Of a stretch of 33,791 bases of DNA, positions 23,133-30,960 are shown piece after piece. The position numbers and the translations under genes are program-made. This DNA is from Putridiphycobacter sp045110285 (lineage in GTDB: Bacteria > Bacteroidota > Bacteroidia > Flavobacteriales_D > Crocinitomicaceae), in assembly GCA_045110285.1 (NCBI GenBank), contig JBGCGA010000073.1, forward strand, positions 1-33,791, read 5' to 3'. The first letter of the stretch is position 1. Each line of letters begins with the position of its first letter. Below the pieces are notes generated by a model. That model saw only the letters and a list, made by a program, of their open reading frames with translations. It did no database searches and was not told where the DNA came from.

Positions 23133-23582
23133 ATGAAATATGGAATTGGATTAATCGGAATTGGATTATTAACATTAACGTTTCAATCGTGCGGTGGAGA
23201 AGAGCATCCAGTTGAGGACTTTGCTAAATCGCGTAGAGAAAAAAAAGTTGAAGAACCTAAATATGCAGCAGGTGAAGCTGTTTATAAGAAAACTTGCGTG
23301 ACATGTCATCAAGCAGATGGAAAAGGTATGGAAGGCGCATTTCCTCCTCTTGCTGGATCAGACTATTTATTGCAAGATAAAGCAAGAGCCATTAAACAAG
23401 TTATTCATGGCTCGGAAGGTGAAATTACTGTCAATGGTATGATTTACACTGGAATCATGCCCGCTCAAGAAATTACTGATAAAGAGGTTAAAGATGTTAT
23501 CAACTATATTCTGAATAGCTGGGGAAATGACGGAGGCGAAGTAACAATGGAAGATGTGGTGACGCAGAAAAACGCTAGCTAG
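23133..23582 (+). CDS. Cytochrome c lipoprotein
   Basis: A 149-residue predicted lipoprotein: a signal peptide ends with Phe-Gln-Ser-Cys20, an acceptable lipobox for Bacteroidota. The single c-type domain has the haem-binding CVTCH (55-59), a Pro-Pro-Leu-Ala-Gly motif (71-75), and a probable axial Met109. It should be a membrane-anchored periplasmic electron carrier or electron-transfer partner; its oxidase or reductase is not encoded nearby. Its C-terminus extends about 25 residues beyond the domain. The gene is monocistronic between its own promoter and a terminator. Confidence 0.93.
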   Translation: MKYGIGLIGIGLLTLTFQSCGGEEHPVEDFAKSRREKKVEEPKYAAGEAVYKKTCVTCHQADGKGMEGAFPPLAGSDYLLQDKARAIKQVIHGSEGEITVNGMIYTGIMPAQEITDKEVKDVINYILNSWGNDGGEVTMEDVVTQKNAS

Positions 23583-23611
23583 ATTTAAAAATAAATTGTT
23601 TGTAGAAATGA

Positions 23612-23637
23612 GAGAGGTTTAGGCCTCTCCTTTTTTT
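23612..23637 (+). terminator. Intrinsic terminator of the cytochrome c gene
   Basis: GAGAGG (23612-23617) pairs with CCTCTC (23624-23629), plus a T-G pair, enclosing a short TTAG loop; seven T follow from 23631. Confidence 0.85.
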
Positions 23638-23639
23638 CT

Positions 23640-23647
23640 TATCTTTG
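23640..23647 (+). promoter_or_regulatory. -7 element (TATCTTTG) of folD
   Basis: Exact TAnnTTTG match, 22 bases before the folD ATG at 23670 and three bases after the T run of the previous terminator. Confidence 0.6.
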
Positions 23648-23669
23648 AAATTGAAAAATCAAACGATTC

Positions 23670-24539
23670 ATGATTCTATTAGACGGTAAAAAGACATCAC
23701 AAGATATTAAGGACGAAATTAAAGTCAAAGTAAGCAAAAGGCTGGCAAACGGACTTAAAAAACCACATTTAGCAGCTGTTTTAGTGGGTGATAATGGAGC
23801 AAGTTTAACTTACGTTAATGCCAAAGTAAAAGCTTGTGACTATGTTGGATTTGAATCGTCATTAATAAAACTTCCAGCGGACATTAGTGAAGTAGATTTG
23901 CTCGATAAAATTGCAGAGTTGAACGATAGCAAATCCATTGACGGTTATATTGTACAATTGCCATTACCAAAGCATATTGATGAATTGAAAGTGACCCAGG
24001 CCATTCATCCGTCAAAAGATGTAGATGGTTTTCACCCCGAAAACATTGGAAAAATGGTATTAGATCTGCCAGCATTTTTACCTGCAACGCCATATGGGAT
24101 TGTTCAGTTATTAGACAGGTATAATATAGAAACCTCAGGAAAACATTGTGTTGTAGTTGGACGCAGCCATATTGTTGGATCGCCTATGAGTATTTTAATG
24201 TCGAGAAATAATAAAGTAGGAAATAGCACGGTAACGCTTACCCACTCTAGAACTCAAAATTTATCGGAAATAACAAGATCTGCTGATATTCTAATTGTAG
24301 CGCTCGGAAAAACAGAATTTATTACAGGCGACATGGTTAAAGATGGTGTTGTAGTCGTTGATGTTGGCATTACGCGTGTGGATGACCAGTCGCGAAAATC
24401 TGGCTTTAGGTTACTTGGTGATGTAAAGTTTGATGAAGTCTCTGAAAAGGCATCTTATATCACACCAGTACCAGGTGGTGTTGGTCCAATGACCATTGCC
24501 TCACTACTCATGAATACATTCCTTGCAGTTGAAGCTTAG
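23670..24539 (+). CDS. folD: Bifunctional methylenetetrahydrofolate dehydrogenase/cyclohydrolase
   Basis: A 289-residue FolD, which converts 5,10-methylene-THF to 10-formyl-THF using NADP. The catalytic Lys52 lies in Tyr-Val-x-x-Lys (48-52). Substrate-binding Val-Gln-Leu-Pro-Leu-Pro (95-100) and Asp-Val-Asp-Gly-Phe (117-121), and the dinucleotide motif GRSHIVGSPM (164-173), are intact. The C-terminal Pro-Val-Pro-Gly-Gly-Val-Gly-Pro-Met-Thr is typical. Its product supplies formyl groups for Fmt, encoded in this window. Its stop lies inside the start of the archaemetzincin-like gene, so the two are coupled. Confidence 0.97.
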   Translation: MILLDGKKTSQDIKDEIKVKVSKRLANGLKKPHLAAVLVGDNGASLTYVNAKVKACDYVGFESSLIKLPADISEVDLLDKIAELNDSKSIDGYIVQLPLPKHIDELKVTQAIHPSKDVDGFHPENIGKMVLDLPAFLPATPYGIVQLLDRYNIETSGKHCVVVGRSHIVGSPMSILMSRNNKVGNSTVTLTHSRTQNLSEITRSADILIVALGKTEFITGDMVKDGVVVVDVGITRVDDQSRKSGFRLLGDVKFDEVSEKASYITPVPGGVGPMTIASLLMNTFLAVEA

Positions 24540-25152
24540 TCTTTCCCTTTTAGTATTTAGTTTTTTATTGGCTTGCGCTCAACCAATTAAGGATAAAACA
24601 ATTGGAATACAATTGTTCAACAGTTTTTCATCTGAAGAATCATCAGCCGTAAAAGATTCAATTTCTAAAACCTATCACTGCTCCGTTAAAATTCTGCCAA
24701 TTGTTGAAGTACCTTTGGAAATGGTCACTAAAATCAAGTCATTCAGATTTCGTGCAGATTCTCTATTGAATTTACTTGACAGACTGCAACCCGATTCAAT
24801 TGACATAATGGTTGGGTTAACTTCAACAGATATTGCCATCACCAAAATAAACAAAGAAACGGGCAAAATCAAAAAACCGATTAGTACATACACCGACTGG
24901 GCCATATTTGGCCTCGGCAGAATAAACGGCGTTTCCTGCGTGATTTCAAATTATCGACTAAAAAAAGGTGCCAGTCATAAGAAATACTTAAAAAGGTTGA
25001 CACGAATTTGCAATCATGAAATAGGACATGTTTTAGGGCTCAGACATTGCCCAAACAGCAAGTGTTTAATGAATGATGCCAATGAGACCATTAAAACTAT
25101 CGACAAAAGTACAGGTAATCTTTGTAAAGCGTGTTCAAAAATTATTTTCTAG
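24523..25152 (+). CDS. Archaemetzincin-like zinc metalloprotease, predicted lipoprotein
   Basis: A predicted M54-type metalloprotease of 209 residues. The zinc-binding helix HEIGH (165-169), Gly172 and His175 are followed at the family's exact spacing by Cys176, Cys181, Met183, Cys201 and Cys204; these Cys residues form the second, structural zinc site that defines archaemetzincins. The N-terminus is a lipoprotein signal ending in Leu-Leu-Ala-Cys. There is no ATG near the start: TTG at 24523 or at 24529 (which would give Met-Lys-Leu-Ser at the N-terminus) must be used, both overlapping the 3' end of folD. Translational coupling to folD would explain a weak start. The substrate is unknown. Confidence 0.85.
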   Translation: MQLKLSLSLLVFSFLLACAQPIKDKTIGIQLFNSFSSEESSAVKDSISKTYHCSVKILPIVEVPLEMVTKIKSFRFRADSLLNLLDRLQPDSIDIMVGLTSTDIAITKINKETGKIKKPISTYTDWAIFGLGRINGVSCVISNYRLKKGASHKKYLKRLTRICNHEIGHVLGLRHCPNSKCLMNDANETIKTIDKSTGNLCKACSKIIF

Positions 25153-25163
25153 ACATTAGGTTA

Positions 25164-26591
25164 TCACTCATTCTTCATTTTCTCCTTTTCAATCGCTCTT
25201 TTAATTAGGAGAAATGTATCAGCAATAGATAGTCCTACACCATTTGGAGATGGACCCAAAGCAGGAGCTGAAGCAATAAATCCGCTTTGGTCAATTAGTA
25301 CATAATATGGAATTGAGGCAGCTTGATAATTTTTTATGATTGGATGATTTTTTCCGAGGTAAATGACAGGCCATTGAATGGTTGGATAGGCAGTTTTAAA
25401 AGCTTCATAAGCTGATTTATCTTCATCAGTACAGAATGAAATAAAGGAAACATAATCTCCATATTCGGCTACTAATTCTTCTAATAATTTCATTTCTTTC
25501 ACTGAATTTGTATTCCAATTGGCAAAAAAGTTAACATACACAAATTGGCCAGTCAGTTTTGATAATTCAATATTTTCATTTTCTGATAGTTCAAACTTAA
25601 AATTAGGAGCTGGATAACCTGGTGCAATGGTGGTGACTTCGTTTAAGATATTATTGGCTGCTAATCCGCTACTTTTGAATTTTGCAAACTTGCTAACAGA
25701 ATCCAGCATTACTTTAATATTACCTTTAGCATATTCATTACCGTAGTAAGCATTTCCAAGCATATTGACCATCATTAACTCTCTAATTTCATCTTTCTCA
25801 AAAAATATATCACGGTGCATGGCTGCCATTAGTCGACTTGGGCTAGCATGTTTGATTGCCAAAACAATATCCGATTGAATTTGATTCGCAAAGCTTTTAA
25901 AATCATTTCCGTAAAAACTTTTAATGTAATTCATATACTGATCATTAAAAGCGTATACTGGAAAAGGTTTGATATACTCCATGTATAGAGCTATCTTCGG
26001 TTTTCGATACTTTGCGCTTACTTTCAATTTTTCAAGTGTAGCAACATTGTATCGCACAAAATTTACAAAGTACGGATTGGCTTCTTTGGCATATGCCTCG
26101 TACGCATACCGTTTAAAAGTGTCGATATATGGTGCAATGCCTTTGGATAATACTCCAGCTTGATTGACGTACAAATACTCATCAAACCAGTTTTGATATT
26201 GTAAGATTTTATAGTTGACATCTGCTGTATCGAGATTTTTAAAATAAGTTGTAGCCTTGTGGGTAGCGAACGATTGTGCCATATTTCGATCAGGCTTAAA
26301 GTAAATTTCATAATCTGTTTTAGGCCCCAAATAAATTTCGGCATTTGTATTTTCAATTTCGAGAATTACCTTAATAACTTGCTTAACGTCCGATTCAAGA
26401 ATAAACGTTGAGTCACTTGAGCTAACAATCGCTTCTGCCAATTTGATTTTAGTAAGTGTTAAATAGTCGCTGTAAGTATACAAAATGACTTTTTTCCCAA
26501 TAAAATCAGGTGCAAAACCAATAATTTTACTGGCTTGTAAAGTAAAAGACCCAATAAGGATCAGAAAAAGAAAAACAATTTTTTGAATCAT
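25164..26591 (-). CDS. Secreted TlpA/AhpC-like thioredoxin-fold protein without catalytic cysteines
   Basis: A 475-residue exported protein (signal peptide about 1-20). Residues 20-320 form an N-terminal, largely helical region seen in Bacteroidota TlpA-like proteins (DUF4369-like, by impression). The C-terminal thioredoxin fold (about 325-470) keeps Phe-Phe-Ala-Asn-Trp (355-359) and the cis-proline loop Ile-Pro (427-428). However, the redox motif WCxxC is Trp-Asn-Thr-Asn-Ser (359-363), so both catalytic cysteines are missing. It cannot be a classical disulfide reductase and may be a binding or structural protein. It begins immediately after the coaD stop (TAG-ATG), the last gene of a five-gene operon. 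Confidence 0.85.
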   Translation of the reverse strand: MIQKIVFLFLILIGSFTLQASKIIGFAPDFIGKKVILYTYSDYLTLTKIKLAEAIVSSSDSTFILESDVKQVIKVILEIENTNAEIYLGPKTDYEIYFKPDRNMAQSFATHKATTYFKNLDTADVNYKILQYQNWFDEYLYVNQAGVLSKGIAPYIDTFKRYAYEAYAKEANPYFVNFVRYNVATLEKLKVSAKYRKPKIALYMEYIKPFPVYAFNDQYMNYIKSFYGNDFKSFANQIQSDIVLAIKHASPSRLMAAMHRDIFFEKDEIRELMMVNMLGNAYYGNEYAKGNIKVMLDSVSKFAKFKSSGLAANNILNEVTTIAPGYPAPNFKFELSENENIELSKLTGQFVYVNFFANWNTNSVKEMKLLEELVAEYGDYVSFISFCTDEDKSAYEAFKTAYPTIQWPVIYLGKNHPIIKNYQAASIPYYVLIDQSGFIASAPALGPSPNGVGLSIADTFLLIKRAIEKEKMKNE

Positions 26592-27056
26592 CTACTGTAT
26601 AATCAATCGGTCGTTATTTGTTACAAAGGCAGTAATTTCTCCGTTTGTTTTTGCAATTTCGCGAATGATTGTTGAGCTCAGGTGCGATAGTTCAGCATCC
26701 GTCATTAAAAACAGTGTTTCTATATCTTGTAGTTCTTTATTCATTAGCGCAATTGACTTTTCGTAATTAAAGTCAGTTGTATTACGTAGTCCACGTAGCA
26801 AATACTGCGCCTTTTTTGATTTACAGAAATCAACCGTTAGTCCGTCATAACATTCAATAACAATTTTAGGCTCATTTATATAAATTGATTTAATGTGATC
26901 TAACCTACTCTCAAGCGTGTACATGTACTTTTTAGATGTATTCCCTCCTACTCCGATAATTAGTTGATCAAATAACGGTAAAAAACGATTGACAATATTT
27001 TCATGCCCCTTCGTAAAGGGGTCAAACGACCCAGGAAAAACACCTATCTTATCCAT
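26592..27056 (-). CDS. coaD: Phosphopantetheine adenylyltransferase
   Basis: A 154-residue CoaD, which makes dephospho-CoA from ATP and 4'-phosphopantetheine. Landmarks: Gly-Ser-Phe-Asp-Pro (9-13) with His18, Arg-Gly-Leu-Arg-Asn with Asp-Phe-Asn-Tyr-Glu (88-99), and the nucleotide-binding Ser-Ser-Thr-Ile-Ile-Arg-Glu (127-133). It follows rsmD by 18 bases, the usual coupling in many bacteria, and its TAG stop directly abuts the ATG of the thioredoxin-fold gene. Confidence 0.97.
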   Translation of the reverse strand: MDKIGVFPGSFDPFTKGHENIVNRFLPLFDQLIIGVGGNTSKKYMYTLESRLDHIKSIYINEPKIVIECYDGLTVDFCKSKKAQYLLRGLRNTTDFNYEKSIALMNKELQDIETLFLMTDAELSHLSSTIIREIAKTNGEITAFVTNNDRLIIQ

Positions 27057-27074
27057 GACACTTGGTTTTTAAAT

Positions 27075-27611
27075 TTACGCTAAGTTAAAAAAACTAAAGT
27101 TTACACCACCATACTTGCGTTCTTCAATAAAGTTTGGGTGGTTTGTAAAATCAGTTTCTTGCCCATGTTCAATAATTAAATCGCCGTCTGGTTTCAGTAA
27201 ATTATTTTCTAGAATGGCAGATGGAAGGCCTTTAACACCTTTCAATCCATAAGGTGGATCTGCAAAAATGAGAGCATATGAGACCTCTATTTTTTTTATC
27301 ATTTTAAACACATCTTGCTTTAAAATAGTCCATCCCTTTTCTTCCAGCTCATGTTGGGTGGTTTTCATATATTTATATGCCGCATAATTTTGGTCGATAC
27401 TTGTGACTGCTTCGGCGCCTCTCGACAAAAATTCTAAACTGATATTGCCTGTTCCGGCAAAGAGATCTAAAACATCTAACCCTTCAATTTCAATTCTGTT
27501 TTCTAAAATATTAAACAAACTTTCTTTTGCATAATCGGTGGTTGGCCGAGAAGGAAAATTTTTAGGAGGCGAAAAACGTCTACTTCTATATTTTCCTCTA
27601 ATTACACGCAT
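27075..27611 (-). CDS. rsmD: 16S rRNA (guanine966-N2)-methyltransferase
   Basis: A 178-residue RsmD: the SAM-binding Leu-Asp-Leu-Phe-Ala-Gly-Thr-Gly (48-55), the catalytic DPPY (118-121), and a basic N-terminus with Gly-x-Tyr-Arg-Ser-Arg and Arg-Pro-Thr-Thr-Asp. It methylates G966 of 16S rRNA in the small subunit. Its start overlaps the end of the DUF3822 gene by ten bases. The rsmD-coaD order is conserved across bacteria. Confidence 0.95.
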   Translation of the reverse strand: MRVIRGKYRSRRFSPPKNFPSRPTTDYAKESLFNILENRIEIEGLDVLDLFAGTGNISLEFLSRGAEAVTSIDQNYAAYKYMKTTQHELEEKGWTILKQDVFKMIKKIEVSYALIFADPPYGLKGVKGLPSAILENNLLKPDGDLIIEHGQETDFTNHPNFIEERKYGGVNFSFFNLA

Positions 27612-28369
27612 AACAGTGAATTTGTTAGAATGAACTGTTTCTGCAAACGATCTGATTCCGGTATTTTAACCGGATTAGCCAATAAATCTTTCAGTGCTTT
27701 AAATGATTGATCGCCTTCACCTAAACCAAATACGGTTAAGGGCAATTCTGCCGGATCAAATCCTTTTTGTTCAGCAGTAGATAAAAAATAATATACCAAA
27801 TCTTCAACCGCCGCGGATTCAAAGGCATTAAAAAACACTAATTTATTTTTATCGGTCATAGCCAAATAAAACAGATTCGACAATTTTAAGACATATGCTT
27901 GCGGCTTATAATTGCTAGTTGAAAAAATACCTTTAAGTAATACTGTAGAATGATGATTCACTTTGGCTCTCAAAAAATGCTTGATAAAAACCGACTTGAT
28001 CCATAAGGGCAGTTCGTAAATACTAACCAAACCCAATTCAGGGAGTCTTCTGTAATCTAAATTATCTATGGGTGACAAATGATTTAAATTAAACAAATCT
28101 GTTGCTGTGGAGGCGTTAAAAATAGCATCTGGCACAATGGTATGCCTTGAGCTCGACACAGAAATTGAAACCGTTTTATAATTGTGTTTGAAATACGGTT
28201 CGCTTAAAATTTCTTTTAAGCCTGCTTCATCAATTGAATCGAATTCTAAAGCATTATAAAAAATGACTACTTTAGTTTTTGGTTCAATAATAGCGCATTT
28301 AAACCCATCTTCCAATAATTCAATGCATAAGGCATATTTATAGGCATCCGCTTCGGAAGGTATCATCAT
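27602..28369 (-). CDS. DUF3822 family protein (ASKHA-like)
   Basis: A 255-residue protein of the DUF3822 family, which is specific to Bacteroidota and regularly found directly before rsmD; the same order is seen here. Its sequence suggests a two-lobe actin-like (ASKHA) fold, an impression from strand and Gly patterns only. No catalytic motif is known. The start has two adjacent ATG codons (28369 and 28366). The gene overlaps rsmD by ten bases and follows the membrane protein gene after 12 bases, so it belongs to one operon. A role with RsmD is suggested only by synteny. Confidence 0.85.
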   Translation of the reverse strand: MMIPSEADAYKYALCIELLEDGFKCAIIEPKTKVVIFYNALEFDSIDEAGLKEILSEPYFKHNYKTVSISVSSSRHTIVPDAIFNASTATDLFNLNHLSPIDNLDYRRLPELGLVSIYELPLWIKSVFIKHFLRAKVNHHSTVLLKGIFSTSNYKPQAYVLKLSNLFYLAMTDKNKLVFFNAFESAAVEDLVYYFLSTAEQKGFDPAELPLTVFGLGEGDQSFKALKDLLANPVKIPESDRLQKQFILTNSLLCV

Positions 28370-28381
28370 TTGTATTGTTTC

Positions 28382-29323
28382 CTATCTTGAAAGTGACCAG
28401 CTATCCTTTAGAGAATTATCCGTTGTATCACCAATCTTTAGCGTATCTAAAGGATTTATAGGATGCGGCATTCTAATCAGTAGAGTTGGTACTTTTATCT
28501 CGCCTCTTGAAACTGAACTAGTGTCTAATAAAACTGGATTATTAGTGAATGGAATCATTCTCAAAGAATCCGGGTGAAATGAATAATCGATTCCTTTCTT
28601 TTTTCTTTGCTCCAAATACGAAGGTTCTTGAAATACTGAAGTTAAAACTGGGACATAAATTGTATCTCTTACTATACCAACTATATCCTCTGGCACAGGA
28701 TTCATTTTCAATAGGGCTTTTGCTTCTGAATCTGTAATATTAAAATCTAATGCTTTGTTAGCTCGTTTTCCGTAAATAAAATCAGCTTCCTCTCTCGTTA
28801 ACGGTCTATTTGGTAAAATTCCAGCTCTTTTGTACTGAATGGTTTTTCCGTTATTCAAATAGTCTATTAAAGAATCCATATTATCGGTATACTTTCCATA
28901 CTCGCCTTTGAATTCTGTTTGTGCTATTTTTAAATCGGTTAACCTATTTTTAATCACCTTATAAACCAATTCTTTTCGGGCTAAATAGTCTACATCTTTT
29001 TTAATAATTGAATAATCCTTGTATAATAACCAGCCTGCAATTCCTAAAGTAATTAAACCCACTGCTATGCCAACAAACGATTTTAAAACATTTAAAAGGT
29101 ATAAAATCCAAATCACGCCAACAACAATAAAAAACAATGCTGCAATTTTAAACCCTTGCCCTTGCGTATAAGCTGGATGCAAATATGGTTCTCCGTTTGG
29201 ATTAAATTGAGAAACTACAGTAGGCGTAACTGCTTTTATGTACAAATACAATCCAACTATTATGGTAATAGCAGGTGCAATAAATCGGCCTAATTGATAC
29301 TTTATATTGTTCATTGGTTCCAT
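28382..29323 (-). CDS. Membrane protein of unknown function, first gene of the rsmD-coaD operon
   Basis: A 313-residue protein with three N-terminal hydrophobic segments (about 13-33, 56-76 and 82-100), followed by a soluble region of over 200 residues rich in charged residues, with Tyr-Gly-Lys-Tyr-Thr-Asp and proline-rich stretches. The soluble region is most likely periplasmic, but topology is uncertain. No family is recognised. Both ATG 29323 and ATG 29314 are possible starts. It opens the operon read from the -7 element at 29362-29369 through DUF3822, rsmD, coaD and the thioredoxin-fold gene. Confidence 0.7.
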   Translation of the reverse strand: MEPMNNIKYQLGRFIAPAITIIVGLYLYIKAVTPTVVSQFNPNGEPYLHPAYTQGQGFKIAALFFIVVGVIWILYLLNVLKSFVGIAVGLITLGIAGWLLYKDYSIIKKDVDYLARKELVYKVIKNRLTDLKIAQTEFKGEYGKYTDNMDSLIDYLNNGKTIQYKRAGILPNRPLTREEADFIYGKRANKALDFNITDSEAKALLKMNPVPEDIVGIVRDTIYVPVLTSVFQEPSYLEQRKKKGIDYSFHPDSLRMIPFTNNPVLLDTSSVSRGEIKVPTLLIRMPHPINPLDTLKIGDTTDNSLKDSWSLSR

Positions 29324-29342
29324 AGTAAACTTAATTAAATCT

Positions 29343-29369
29343 TAGTTTTGCAGTATTAGAACAAAACTA
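29343..29369. repeat. Inverted repeat made of two facing -7 elements
   Basis: TAGTTTTG (29343-29350) and CAAAACTA (29362-29369) are perfect inverted repeats with an 11-base spacer. Each arm, read on its own strand, fits TAnnTTTG: the right arm suits the minus operon at 29323, the left arm points toward the helicase gene. It may be an operator or two overlapping promoters. Confidence 0.4.
29362..29369 (-). promoter_or_regulatory. -7 element (TAGTTTTG) of the rsmD-coaD operon
   Basis: Exact TAnnTTTG match on the minus strand, 38 bases before the ATG at 29323. It forms the right arm of the inverted repeat 29343-29369. No clear -33 TTG. Confidence 0.5.
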
Positions 29370-29437
29370 CAATTTTTTTTAAACCATCTTATGTCAGTCA
29401 ATATTTTTTTTCCATATTTTACTCAATAGATAATACC

Positions 29438-30862
29438 TTGCAAAAAAACTTGACAAATACCGACTTTAAAAGAGCTTTTGCGGAGGCATTTCAATTTATG
29501 CCGTCAAACGATCAAGCCAATGCCATGGCTCTATTATCCGAATTTGTAACCAACCTCAACGAGTTGGAAATTTTTATTTTGACGGGCTATGCCGGAACAG
29601 GTAAAACCACGTTAATTTCTGCATTTATTAATGCTTTAACGTCTTTTGGAAGAAAAACGGTGAATCTAGCACCAACAGGACGTGCTGCAAAAGTATTAGC
29701 CAATTATAGCACTACTAAAACAGCTACTATTCACCGAAAAATATATTTTTCGGATCAAAACATTGATACTGGAGGTGGTTTTACATTGGGTAAAAATTTA
29801 CACCGAAATACCATTTTTATTATTGATGAAGCTTCTATGATTTCAGCTGCGCAAAAAGGCGACTTTGGAAGCAGAGATTTATTGTATGATTTAGTAGAGT
29901 ACGTGTATTCTGGAGTGAATTGTAAATTGATATTTGTTGGTGATGTTGGCCAGTTACCGCCTGTTGGTTCCTCTGAAAGTCCTGCATTAAGTAAAAAAGC
30001 GCTTACCGACACCTTTTCTTTTGACGTGGTTGAGGCGCACCTCACTGAAATTTTAAGACAAGAAGAAATGTCGGGCATACTGAATTTAGCGACTCAATTA
30101 CGCACATTTACAGAGGAAATTCCCGAATTATATCACGACCAAAACGAAGTTATTGCCGTTACTGGTGTGGATTTAGAAGATGCTTTAGATTCTGCCTTAG
30201 GTTTTTATGGCAGAGATGAAGTAATGGTGATTACACGATCTAATAAGCGAGCCAATTTGTTCAATCAGCAAATTAGACACAGAATTTTGTGGCAAGAAGA
30301 AGACCTTAATGCTGGTGATGTACTAATGGTTACTAAAAACAATTACTTCTGGCTCGATCAAAAATCAGAAGCTGGTTTTTTAGCCAATGGAGAATTAATT
30401 GAAGTGTTAAAAATTATTAGGAGAGAAGAATTATTTGGATTTGAGTTTGCCGACATTGAAGCTCGATTAATTGATTACCCAAATATGTTGCCACAGGAAT
30501 TTAAAATTAACATTAACGCCATTCGGTCGGAAGGGCCGTCTTTGACGCGAGACGAAATGAGTGGGTTGTTTTACAGAATTGCCGCAGAAGAATATCCACT
30601 AGAGCGGAATAAAAAAATTAGAAACCGATTATTAATGCAGCATCCCTACTTCCAAGCATTGCAAGTTAAATTTGGATATGCCATTACAGGCCATAAATCG
30701 CAGGGCGGACAATGGGACTGCGCATTTATTGATATGGGATATTTTGTAGAAGACATGTGGGACGAATCTATGATGCGGTGGTTATATACTGTAATTACAC
30801 GAGCCAAAGAGAAGGTGTATTTAGTCAATTTCCCAAAGCCTTTTGTTGATTTGGAGGATTAA
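29438..30862 (+). CDS. RecD-like superfamily 1 DNA helicase
   Basis: A 474-residue helicase with the RecD/UvrD_C_2 architecture: Walker A Gly-Tyr-Ala-Gly-Thr-Gly-Lys-Thr (50-57), Walker B Ile-Ile-Asp-Glu-Ala-Ser-Met, motif III Gly-Asp-x-Gly-Gln-Leu-Pro-Pro-Val-Gly, and C-terminal Thr-Gly-His-Lys-Ser-Gln-Gly-Gly and Val-Ile-Thr-Arg-Ala motifs. It lacks the long N-terminal extension of RecD2 and no RecB or RecC is near, so it works alone in repair or recombination. There is no in-frame ATG before residue 21, which lies inside the fold, so translation probably starts at TTG 29438 or TTG 29450. Confidence 0.9.
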   Translation: MQKNLTNTDFKRAFAEAFQFMPSNDQANAMALLSEFVTNLNELEIFILTGYAGTGKTTLISAFINALTSFGRKTVNLAPTGRAAKVLANYSTTKTATIHRKIYFSDQNIDTGGGFTLGKNLHRNTIFIIDEASMISAAQKGDFGSRDLLYDLVEYVYSGVNCKLIFVGDVGQLPPVGSSESPALSKKALTDTFSFDVVEAHLTEILRQEEMSGILNLATQLRTFTEEIPELYHDQNEVIAVTGVDLEDALDSALGFYGRDEVMVITRSNKRANLFNQQIRHRILWQEEDLNAGDVLMVTKNNYFWLDQKSEAGFLANGELIEVLKIIRREELFGFEFADIEARLIDYPNMLPQEFKININAIRSEGPSLTRDEMSGLFYRIAAEEYPLERNKKIRNRLLMQHPYFQALQVKFGYAITGHKSQGGQWDCAFIDMGYFVEDMWDESMMRWLYTVITRAKEKVYLVNFPKPFVDLED

Positions 30863-30960
30863 TTCCAGTCTAGATTACGGACAATGGTTATTGATTTTGA
30901 TTTGGAGCTATTAATTTAAGGGTTTTGGTGAGGAGTTATTAAAGAGATTAATTTGACTAG

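Noticed and set aside
30863..30960. Terminator between the helicase and the transglutaminase-like gene
   Set aside because: I searched this convergent gap and found no stem with a T run.
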